NCBI RefSeq assembly: GCF_003945595.2 | Contig: NW_024103441.1 | Coordinates: 992,001-1,056,000, forward strand | Length of the DNA stretch: 64,000 nt | Source: Pipra filicauda | Taxonomy: Eukaryota; Chordata; Aves; Passeriformes; Pipridae | Direction of reading: 5' to 3' | Shown here: piece by piece, positions 42,001-54,000 of the stretch | Layout: each line of letters starts with the position of its first letter | How positions within the stretch are numbered: position 1 is the stretch's first letter | Notes under the pieces: generated by a model | Database searches by the model: none | Told to the model about the DNA's origin: nothing | What the model saw: only the letters and a program-made list of their open reading frames with translations | Made by a program: the position numbers and the translations under genes

Positions 42001-45000
42001 GCAGTTAAGTTCAATTACTTATCTGCATATTTTAAAACCAGTCCCTTCTCTCTGCTCAGGGATGACTCTCCACATGCTATTATTTTCCTTGCAGTAGTAC
42101 ACCACTACATTTTTTTTCCCCACCTTCCTTTCCTTCCCCCACCCAATGTTTCCAGCATTTTTACAAAATGCAGTTGAAAGAACCAAGGCATCTCTAGGCT
42201 CCTTTGGGAATTTCTATGGGCTAAATTCCCAGTTCAGCCATCCCTCTGTTCCACGTCCCCCCCTGCACCTCATGGACCTCAGAGCATCGTTATTGTCTCT
42301 TCTGGACTCGTCTGGTGACACGTTCTCACACTCAGAGCTGAACCACACACAGACACCCCAAATCTCCATAGCAACACCTGTGCATGGTGATGAGATCCAG
42401 CCTTACCTTCCCCAGCCTCCTCTGAACATTAGCTTTTTATTTATTTCAGTTGTGTCTCTGCTTTACACCTCCCCCTGAGCGCCCCTGCCACCACAGAGAG
42501 CCAGCTGCACCCTTGCCTTTCCTCACTCCCACAGTAGTTCTTTGCTTTTTGCATTTTCTCCAATTTTGTTATAAACTTCTCTTTGTTTATTCTCCTCCCG
42601 TGATTCAGTTCAAGTTCTGTAGCTCAGGCATGTGACTCATGTACACATTTCAGAAGTATCAAACCCCACAGAAGTGGATCACACCTCATCTCACGGAGCA
42701 TCTCGACATACAAAAGCCAACTGCAAGTGCTTACTGGGGTGACCTGCCTCTGTCTGTTAACAATAAAAGTCAATTCAAACATTCCATTCCTGTTTTCCTA
42801 CACAGTGTGACCATGTCTAAGCAGTCACAGCAAGTGTCCCTTGCACAAAGCCCCCCAAGTTCCCCAAATGCCCCTGTGAGCCCAGCCCTTCCCAAACAGC
42901 TCCGTGGCCCTGGAGCTGCAGCAGCCCTGGCTCACAGAGAGCCCGAGGGAGCTGGAGACCCCCAGCATCACACAGGGCCAGGAAACTGCAGCAGAGACAC
43001 TGAGGATGGAATGATCCTACGGTCTAGTCAAGCTCAAAGTGCCCGGGCAGCTGGAGGTGCCCGTTCCGAGGGCGTCTGCTCGGGGCTGACACCTCCCTGG
43101 GACATGGCCAAGGCAGCTGGGGCTGAGTGGGACAGAGCTGGCACCCCTTCCCAGGGCCTTTGTGCTCACTCCAAAACCCTGGGGGAAAACAAGGGTCCAG
43201 AGCAGCTGTGGAATTTCTGTAAATGAAAGGAACTGAGGGGAGCTTGGCATGGCAGTGTGCAGGACCCTGCAGCACCCACCGGGCACACACTGACCTCGGA
43301 GAAGGGGGAAACAACATCACTTCACGCTCTGAAAAATAAACAGTTGTTCCTTGGGCTTTCATTGAAAAACATTTTACACAAACCCAACCTGTTTCAAGAG
43401 CCTGCAGCACTACACTTCAGCCTGGGGAGCAGGAATCCCACACCTTCTGGCTCACAGGCCCAGGCACCACCATCCTCTGCTCTGCACAAAGGAACTGTAA
43501 GTTCACAAGCACAACACCATTTAGAGTGGGCACAGCTTTAAGTACCCTCAACAGTCAAGCTTTCATCTTGTGAGTCACCAATCACTCTGACATTTTAGAA
43601 ATTTATTTAATTTTATAGGCTATTTTGTGTTTAATTTATTTCAGAAGTATCCTTAGGCCCTGGTTGTTGCTGGACGTACTGAAGGGCTTGGCAGTTTATA
43701 ATAAGATTTATGAAATGCAACAAGATATCCTTGGAGTAAAAGAGTCAACAGTTGTGTTTCCCTTAACACCAACAGAAATACATTGGCCAATGGTTTTCCT
43801 TAGCCAGGGTAAAATGCTCTAAACAACAAATAAGAAGAGGGTACAAAACAGCCTTAAACTGAGAAAAGTTACAGATGATACTGGCACTAAATTGCCTGGA
43901 CTTAAAAAAATTGGTTATGAAGGAGTTAGAGCAGTTTGGCACATGAGGCTTGGTTTGAAAAAGCAGGATGCACTAGACAGCATGAGAGCCTAAAGATCCC
44001 CACTGAAGTGACAATACAGAGAGAGGATTCCAAAGGCTTAGCTTGTCAAGGAATCTCCCTTCTCAAACCACGTTTAAAAGCACACATGAAAGTGCTGGAA
44101 GAGAGAATTCTAGATGTGGCAGACAATCAGAGATCCCACTAGGTTTGAGACATCTGGCATCAGTTGAAATCCATCACATTTCATTTGGGGATCAAAGCCT
44201 GCTGTTAAGTCTATCACAGGTTGAAATAGTAGATCCTGAACAGCCTTTTCATCCCAATGCAAATTAACCCTTTTTCCTTGACCAGAGAAACAGCTCCTTT
44301 TCATTACTGACTCCAATCATATGTGCTTGTCAAGCTATGCCCTCTAGTACTAAGTTTCAGCTGGAATTTCAGTAGAATGATGAAGTTTTTATTATAAATC
44401 AGAAGTGCTCCCTATCAGCACACGGGCCATGTGCTCCAGCACTGCTGCAGGGAGCTCCAAACCACTGCCCTGGGACAGTTTGTGTCACCACCTGGAACAG
44501 AGAAACTCCTGAAGGGAAGAAAAATGTTCCCAACCTGTGTGCTCAAGAGCCCCACTGCAAGGCTGGTGAGGAGCTGTGCTTGTGCTAAAGGGATTTGCTG
44601 CTCATTTCAAAGCTGGAGCTGAGCACCAGGTGTGTGTTGTGACACCTGTGAGCGAGTTCTGGACACAGCAGTGATTCTGTGCATTTTGGAAAATGAACTC
44701 CAGAGAGCACTGGGGCAGGGGGTGAGAATGTTTCAGTGCAAAAAGTGGAGGAGAAATCAATTACAGGTACCCCTCTTCTGGAATGTTCTCCACACCACTT
44801 GTGTTTCCTGTGGGCAAGAAACAAACCTAAGTGAACCAAGGGTTTTACAGTTCCCTCCACAGGGAGGGAACTTCACCACAGTGAAGAGATATTCACATGC
44901 TCAGAGGTGGCACACGTGCCTCCTAATAATAACAGGCAAAGTTGGTAGCAAGTCACAAAAGTTAAACTCAAACCCAACCAGAGCTGAAAGCACCAAGTGA

Positions 45001-48000
45001 GAAATTCCATTCAGGTGTAAGAATAAGCACATGAAACGACAGCACTCGACTCTTCACCTGCAGACACACCACTGATGAACCTCACACAGAATTCCTGAAA
45101 ATGTGACACAGGAATTAAAGAAAAGGTCTCTGTGGCCCATTAACTGGCTAGAGAGCACAATTTTGATTTACAAGGCTTATTGTCCAACCATCAGTTAAGC
45201 AAATGATTAAAATAGGAAATTGCCCACAATCATTTTATTCTCTGCACTCTCACACACTAATAAACCCTAACCCACACTGAGCTGAGCTGCTGTGGGGAAA
45301 TACCTGCACAGTGTGGAGCAAGACCTGTCCCCTCCCCAGGCTGTTCCAAACCTGGGGTTACAATGAAGGGGTTCATTCCAGCTCCTGCACAGCCCAGGTA
45401 ACTCTGCCCCTCGGAAGCCACTGGGAGCCTTCCCTCCCGTGCCTGCAGTGCCCGAGCCAGGGTTTGCATCGGGACAATACTCAGCCGTTCCTCAGCAGCC
45501 TTTGCCGGCAGTTCCACCTCCCTGAGCAGCCCCGGGTCTCCAATTACCTCCCCTAACCCGAGGGCTCTGCCCGGCTCCGGAGGAAGCTGCCGTGTAATCT
45601 CGCTGGGAATGTTGTTCACATCTGTCAGCAGGGACAGGATGGCTCCCCCTGACAGATGCATTTGTAAGCCTTCAGCCGGCAGCCCCAGAGTGATCCATTT
45701 GGGAAGAGAAGATCTATCCATTTAGTACTTTAACCGCTTCCTCCCTCGCCCTTGGTGCCAGGGAGGGGTTTTCCCCAAGGTGATGCGCTAATTCAGTTTG
45801 TATTAGCTCGAAAATGAAGTTTCCAAGCCAGTCAGCCAGGGCCAAAGGTAATAAAAAGTGACATGATTTAATTATTTCTGTTACAGTTGTTCCGCAACGA
45901 AAGAAGGTGCGACACGAAGCCCTAATTAATTAAGTAAAATCGGTTTCTGGTCAGAAGGCAAGCCCAGTGAAGAGGCTGGACCGAATGCAGCACTCTCAGC
46001 TTTACCCAATTCCACCAGTAGCAATACACTGATATCACTAACACTTGACATTTTTTGTTGTGATCCTTCTCATTGATATTTTACAGAAGTGTTCTGACTT
46101 GCAGTGAAGATTAAAGCTTCAGCAAAATCTGCAATAAACTTCCTTTGACACACCTTCACTACTCTTTAAATTCACTAAAAGTCAGTGAAATTAGTATTCC
46201 CTGGATTGGTAATGCAGAAGGAGGAGGAGAAGGTATCTTGGGTCTCAGGCCTTTCAGGCCTGTAGTCAGCATGAACGTGAATCCACTCTGGAGCCTTCTC
46301 CCACTTCTACTGATTTCTCATTTTCCTGTAAATACCATGACCAACAAGATCTCTAAGGGTCTGTGCATAATTTACTGTCACCTTTGGAAAAAAACCACGA
46401 ATCCTTTTACAATCCCAAGTATTCCCAGGAGAAGGTGGCAAACTGCACATAGAAAAAATTGCAGGGCCGGGACTGTTGGAACCCATGGAACTGCACAAAC
46501 AAGTTCACAGATTTTCTTAAGGATACAAACTTTAAAGACACAGAGGCCTACAAGTGTTGGGGATAACTGTAACCAGAGCAGGAATCCTGCTTGTCCAGCA
46601 GTGGGAGAGTCACAGCCCAGCTCTGGCAGCCGCTCACTCTGCAGAGCAACAATCCACTCCTGCAGGTCTGAGAGTTGAGAACACCCATGACAAGGGAAGT
46701 TCTCCAAACCTGCTGCTGCATGCTTTGAAGTGTTTTCACCCTCAGGTTCCTCTCCCTGTCCTCCCAAGCCCGGGGTGAGCTGTCCCTGGCAGTGTGTGCA
46801 AGGGAACTGCGTGAGGAAGGCAGCACTGCCAGTGCTGCACCTCGGCTCAGGACCAACAGAAAGCAAGGAAAAGCAAGGAGGGAACACAGTCACAGTTTCA
46901 ATGCACGTTCCTCTATCACAGAGCTGGAACCCAAGAGCTCCAATGCCTTCCCTGGTTGCAGCAGTGCTGTGGAGGTGGCTGCCCTGGGCTGTGCAGCGGC
47001 AGTGACCCATCAGTGCAGGTTCCAGAGTGAGACTGGGAAGCATTTTTACTATTACACTGCTCATAATTCAAACTCTGTTTTGTGTCTGTCGTTATAGGTC
47101 ATTGTTGGCCAGATGGAAAGTATTAAGGAAAAAGGATTGCAACTAAATCAATGGGCTGCAGTGTGCTGCCAAAAGGCCCCAGGGTAACTACAAGCAGATT
47201 TGCAGGCAGGCTCTGCTCGGCACAGCCCGGCTCTGGCACATCCTCTGCCCTCACTAACAGCAGGAGGGCTCGGGGCCAGCTGAGAGCAGCTACTGTGCCA
47301 AACAGACTGTGCAGGTCTTGCTGCTTGAATGCTCCCACAGAAAGGGAGAATCGATGGGGCTCTCTGTAAACAACTCCCTGTACTTTCTGGCTGCTGCTAA
47401 CTCAGAAGTGGGATAACTTCAGCCCACTACAAAATTAATGCAAGGACACAGCTCAGCCCTGGTACCAAAATCAACGTGGAAACAATAAACATCAGTGCTG
47501 AGGGATAACACTTCAACTTCCAACTAAGAATAATGATGTGTATATACACATTCACAGAGAAACTCAAAATCAACATCTTTTCTCCAATTGCAAGCACCGT
47601 ATGGGAACAATTAAAGAATGGCTGAACAGCAGCCAAATCAAGAATTCATATTCATATTCTTTCTAACCTCTGATTCACAAGTGGAAGGGTCTTAAATTTG
47701 GCTACTGAGAATTTGAATTTTTATATTTCTTTCTAATATCAATACTTCCCAGGAGATACCTTTTCTTTTGCACAGCTCATTGCTGCAGTTATCAATGAGC
47801 AGGTTCAGCTTAGCTAGGAAGCTCAGTGGGAAAAAATATCTTCCTAATATTACCCAACTAAGCTCTTCTGCATCCAGCATTGGAGTGCAGCCAGCCATGT
47901 CTGCAGACAAAACTTCAAGCTCGCTGGATGGACAGAAGTCATTTCTCTTTCTAGTGAATGGTAAGAGGAAAAAATGATAGAAACAAAGGGGAACTTCTGA

Positions 48001-51000
48001 TTCCTCATCTGCAGCAAAGATTCACATCCCCTCCTGCAGCCACGAGGCACTACTGTCTTATTTAAATCATTACTATCTTATTTAAAAATACGTGAGCAAG
48101 GGAAGATCCTAAGCCTTACAGGTTTTCTGAAGGAAGTTTCTAGAGGTTATGAAAAGGTTAATGGCAGACATGAAAACTGAAGGCAAGAAATGAGCAGATG
48201 TAATACAAAATTCTATTCTTCTTTTCCTGGAACTGCAGCTTGCAATAGCTCATCTCTATCTTGTAAAACTCGTAAGGACAATAAAGAAAAACCACAGGAA
48301 GTTTGGGAAAACTACACTGGAGACAGTGTATCAGGAAGAAGAAACACAAAGCAGATAGCTAAATTTAATTGATGTCAAGCTCCCTCTTCACTGGGTTCAT
48401 CACTTTTCCACATATATTCTGACAAGCAACTGAAAAGAAAAGCCAGTGTCTGTTTAGGCAAATCAGCGGGGGTAAAAACCCTCAACTTCTGAGATGTAAA
48501 CTGTTTTATAAACATGTCAAGTTAAGGCAGAATGCCTGCAGCACCCCCAGCCCTCCGACACACGCACTCGGGGCGTTCTCACATTTTCTGAGCCACCTCA
48601 GCTCAGCTTCCTGTCACCCAGCACAGAGAGGGGCCTGCTTTGCTGCAGCTACAGCTTGGAGGGAACTCCAGTTTCTGGGGAAGGTCAGGCTCCAGCTCCA
48701 GGTCCTGCCTGTCCTCTCCTCTCCTCTCCTCTCCTCTCCTCTCGGCAGGGCCCATGCAGAGCCCTGAGGGATCTGTGTCTGCAGCTCTCACTGACAGTCA
48801 GAGCAGCTGCTGAAGCCTCTGCTAAAAAATAGCAATAATAAAAAATCTATGAAGGCTGCAGACAGAGTCTCTACAGCAACATTTTTATTAGGTACTATTT
48901 TGTTGCAGTGTTGAATCAGAGAGATCCAATTTCTCATGATTTATACATGGATTTCGTGGCCTTTGCCAATGTCTAACAGAAGCAGTTTGCCATTTGCTTT
49001 CATCTCCAGAGCATTTTAAGCAGAACAGGGATTCCAGGGTCGATACACCTCAAGGACCAAACTGACTGTCCAAAAAGTGTTCCAGCCATTACCAAACATC
49101 TTTTGGAAGGCTTCAAAGTATCACATAGATACTTATGGAAGCAAAACATTGATTTCACTTATTACCATTTTATTCAACATACAACTATAGTAAATCCTCA
49201 GAAAATAAAGACTGGACTTCTTTCTTACTTAATTAGACAGTAATATTTTCTGTGTCTACACAGAAATCTGACAGTGAAAAGGGAAAGGAAAGAAACCAAG
49301 TAAAAGAGATATATAGAGAGAAAGGTGGAGGGATTTTTTTTGTTTGGGTTCTTTTTTATGGCTATCTCTGCCCAGGGGTTCTGTACAGTCACTGCTTGCA
49401 GCCTAAACTCATGACTACAACTTTAAGCTGGCAAAAGAAATTCTTCCTCTGCTGTAGGACAGCCCCGTTTCACAATCAGTTCTCTTCCTCTCCTTTAAAA
49501 GAAATGGATTATATGTAAACTTCTCTTAAACAGTAATTCTAAATTAAAATTCCATCAATGTATAAAAGCACTAATGTCACACAGGCTGCAGTGAACTAAG
49601 TGGAACTTTACCAAGGAAAAGCACCCACAATTTATTGCACTCAGCTTGCCAGAGCAAAAGTGCTTTGGGTGCACCCTCATGGCACGTGTCACTAATGGCA
49701 ACTGGGTGCCCAACTGGCTCCTTGTCCCTCTTTGTGCTGGTTCCCTTCTCCACCTTCCAATTCACTCCAAAATAAAAGTAGCATAACTACTTTCTTAGCA
49801 GGCACAAAACAGTGTTCCTATTAATTTACTTTATATATGCAAAGGAAAAACAACAAAGCATGAAGCCACTGTAAATCAGGTAAGAATTTTTAGTTAACAA
49901 GAAGAATTCTGAGGCTCAGCCTCCCCATATATCAGAGTGCTACTAAATACATTCAACTCTTTGTCATCAATGCCAGTACACTGCACAGAAGAACACTCCC
50001 ATTACCACTGGTTCAAAGCATGTATCACAAATCTGTGCCTTTCAATGTTCCAAACTTTCCTCCAGATCCACTGAGAACGGGATGTCCTTCCTTATTCATC
50101 TGCAAATCCTCCTCTCAAACAACAGCCACAGAACATTTGAGAACAAAAACAAAGTATATCAACCTCTCTAATTTAAGTACTGAATAATTTCCATGGGTTA
50201 TTACAGAATTTCTATAGGCTCAAGCTCTTGTTGAGCTGAATTACTCCAACCTGACTCACTACCATGAACCAAATGTTCCTGGTGTGTGCAGGAAGGCAGC
50301 AAAGGCAGCTCTGGAACAGTGGGTGGAATCCAGTGAAATTCAGTTCAGTAGGAAGCCCAGGCTGAGGCTACAAACACCAGCACAAGGATTCAAAGAGGAT
50401 GATAAAGATGAAGGAAATGGCAAGAATCTCATTCCTCCAGAGGAAGAGGGTGGCTGTGAGGGGGAAGCAGCTTCCCATTCCTCCCCCCTCGTCCTCTCCA
50501 TCCCTGGCAAACAGCAGTCAGGATTGGCTAATGGTGCCCTGTCCTTGGCAGAAGTGAGGTTCCTTCACCTTTGCACCTACTACTTTCTCCTTTAAAACAA
50601 TCCCATGGATGACATTCCACCAGACACATCAGCCTTACACTTGTGGGAAATGAAGCCTTCGAGGGACACGCGAATCAAAACTCGGATGTTTGGGTGTTTT
50701 AACAGTGCAGGTTGTTCAAAGGACATTGAACCTGTGGGACCTCACCCCACAGCAGAGAAACAGCAGAAAGTGTCATGGTGAATAACTGAACTTACTGGTG
50801 GGATGGTGCCTCTTACTCCAAAAGCACCGCTCAGGGCAGGTGAGCCTTCCTGCAGCCAGACACTGAGTGCCACCAGGGACCCAGCTGGGACACCCAGAAC
50901 CCCCAAAAGGGGGAAACCTGGACAGAAACGAGTGCCCAGGGAGGAGGTTTTGGAAAGCTTAACCCCTTCAGAGCGGGGGGATGAGGTTTTTCAAAGCGTT

Positions 51001-54000
51001 TTACAACAACATCAAAACTCTAAAGCCAAAACGTGTTCTCTGCCCCAAGGGTAAACACTCCCCTGTGGCTTTTGGCCAAGCCAGTGCCAAGGGGAAATCA
51101 TCCCAAAGCAGCCCCCAGCCCACGCTGCCCGTTCTGTGCCCCCGGGCAGTGCTGGGGTGGTTGGTGCCATGGCTCAGTGCCCTGCCAGTTGGCACTGCCG
51201 GGCCAGGAAGCTGTCAGTTCCAATCAGGGCTCGGCCCCGCAGCCCCATTAAAGGAGCCTTGCTGGTGAAGGGGCGGCCACTGTTTCCAAAGCATGGGAAA
51301 AAAAAAAAAAAAAAAAAGGGAAAAAAAGGGCTCTGCTTTCCTTAGATTTGAGCTGGCAACTTTCACTGACTGGAGTTTTCAAGGAGCTATGAATGAGCCT
51401 AACAAAGGAGTTCTGTGGCCAGTTTCTGGCTGAAATCCATGTCAACAGTTTTTAAGGTCACAGGTCACACTAACTAACATTTATTCCCAGCAGACCCTGC
51501 TCTAAACACAAGCTGTAAGTAGTACAAATTTGGAATTTTTCTGTAATCCCTTGAGATATTCCTGATCCTTCCACATGTTTCTGCTCAATTAAAAACAATT
51601 CTCACTTTGCACCACAAGAGAGGCCCCTGCTCAGAAATCTTATTCTGTCCTAAGAATAAATGGACAAAGACTGCAATCAAAGGGAAGGAAAGGGGGGAGG
51701 AGAGGAACTCACAACAAATCACACCAAAAACCTCAAATAACTCCATACAGAATCACATTCAGTTAGTTACATTTTCTGCCATCTGTCACAAACTATTATG
51801 GATTCATTTCTTTTTATCTTAGAAAAGGAGCGGTGCAGAGCTCAGCTATTTTGGCCGAGAGGGATTTCCACACAAATGTTTCTGCATTTCACTCGAGGAG
51901 AATGATTTCCAGTCTGGTACAAACCCTGAATACCCACTGAAACCTTCAAATTCAGCAACACTGAAATCACAGTTGCACATGGCTACGGGACCAGGAAGTT
52001 TGTGAACCAAAGCAAAGTGACGCAAAGTTGGGTTTGGTTTTGTTCCCTTTTGAAATAAAAGACCAGAGCTCTTTACTAAGTCCATAACTATCCATACTGT
52101 CCTCCCTCCAAAGCCCATGTGAAATGTGATGCAAAGTTAGATTAAAGCAAACCTCAGAAACAATAAAATTCAGCCTCTTAATGCATATCCATTAGGATTT
52201 ATTCCACTGGGGGCCAAAATCCTGAAATCCTTAAATAAAGACTTAGAAAGAAAAAATCCCTGGCTGTGAATTTTTTTCTAATTCCCAAATTAAAGCTCGG
52301 AATCTGATGACTGGACATCAGCTCTCACCTTGCTGTGAGAGAATAATTTAAAAGCACATTTTAAGATTTGTAACGTGTCGAAAAAGGCACCCTGGAATTC
52401 CAAGTTCCCCGGGAGATTCTGGGGTGTGCCACGAGAGCCTCTGGGTCTGTGACTCACCTGGGGCTCAAATCCCAAACCCATGGAGGGTCTGTGACTTCCC
52501 CGGGCTCCCACCCCAAACCTCAGGAGGTCTGTCACTCACCTGGGGTCACATCCCAACCCCCAGGAGGTCTGTCACTCACCTGGGGTCACATCCCAACCCC
52601 CAGGAGGTCTGTCACTCACCTGGGGTCACCCCTCAGGTCCCCCGGGGGGTGGTGTGTGTGTGTCTCACTTGGAGTCACACCCCAATCCCCTGGGGGGTCT
52701 GGGACTCACCTGGGGTCACATCCCAAACCCACCTGTGTCTGTGTCTCACCTGTACTCCCTCATCCTCACCTGGCCGTACCTGTGCTCCCCATCCTTACCT
52801 GGCCGTACCTGTGCTCCCCCCCCACTCTCACCTGGCCGTACCTGTGCCCCCCACTCTCACCTGGCTGTACCTGTGCTCCCCAGTCTCACCTGGCCGTACC
52901 TGTGCTCCCCCCCCCGCTCTCACCTGGCCGTACCTGTGCTCCCCACTCTCACCTGGCCGTACCTGTGCTCCCCCCCCACTCTCACCTGGCCGTACCTGTG
53001 CTCCCCGCGCCCTCTGGCGGTCGGGTCGCGCCAGCGCAGCCTCTCCGGGTCAGCCGAGCTCGGGCCCCGCGGCCGCACCTTCAGCACAACCGGGAGAGCG
53101 AAGGGAAACGGAGGCAGAGGCAGATCCTGCATTAGGCAGAGCGGTTCTACATGGAAGGAACCCACAGAACCCCCGGCAAACGCGGGTTTGAAGTTACCAG
53201 AGGCTTCCATCGATCTGTGCGAGGCCACTACAGCAGGAACAGAAGTACGGGAGTACCTCGAAAGCAGGTTTCAGAGCAGTATTGGTTAAAATAGCCCAAA
53301 GAGCTCCCTGCCACGTGGAATTGCTCCCTGCTGACCCCAGGATAACGGCACTGCCCCTGCACCCCGAGAGGCGCCTCGCTGTGCTCGGCATCCACGGGAA
53401 ACAGTGCTGGGTCACTCCAGAGCTCACGGCCAGACCTTGACTCGTGGCCTTCCAGCACTGTGTCAGCTTTCAGCTCTGCTTCCAGAGCTCTGCAGGAACT
53501 TGGGAAAGCAGTCTGAGTGAAAAGAATTCCTCATAGCAAGGGATACTTGAAGTTTGCTGCCATCCAATCTGTAACTTAGAAACAAATAAACCAACATTCT
53601 TTTCATCCCCATTTGCCTTTTCATATCATTCTCACATTCTTCAGCAGGTTTTTCCCCATCCATTTTCCATGTAACCATCCTTTAATCCATAAAGGACATT
53701 GAGAAGATTCACATCAATAATGGGATCTGCAGTTCTGGGAATAGAGGAAGTGAGTTCATGTGATGCTGATTTACACTCTTCATTATCCTCTAAAACTTGC
53801 ATAAACTTGCATCAGTGATGAACTTTCTTTTTCTGATCAGCTTCCAGGAGAAGGAGGCAATAGCAGTGAGGTGAGGAGTCCCAGTTCATCCACTGTGTTG
53901 GTTTCTTTGGTTCTTAGTTGAGGCAGAAGACATTTAACCACAACAGAACAACTTCATTTCTTCTTGACACTCGCTCGGCAAAAGGGGGCTGACAGCACAG

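Noticed and set aside
42639..43226. 195-codon plus-strand open frame
   Set aside because: Proline, serine and alanine-rich peptide from a GC-rich stretch, antisense to the intron, no homology recognised.
44336..44351. CTCF-like TGCCCTCTAGTAC
   Set aside because: The 3' GG of the motif is replaced by AC and there is no CpG context; weaker than the site at 53007.
46378..47064. 228-codon minus-strand open frame
   Set aside because: Low-complexity-like composition (Cys, Leu, Ser) with no domain. The opposite strand also carries long frames, indicating a locally low stop density rather than a gene.
51298..51330. Poly(A) run as a possible retrocopy tail
   Set aside because: No upstream gene-like sequence, polyadenylation signal or flanking target-site duplication could be seen.
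52424..53289. Overlapping 211-255-codon plus-strand frames
   Set aside because: They are read straight through the minisatellites, with repeated [12 protein letters not shown] and LYLCSP-type peptides in different frames, so they are repeat products.
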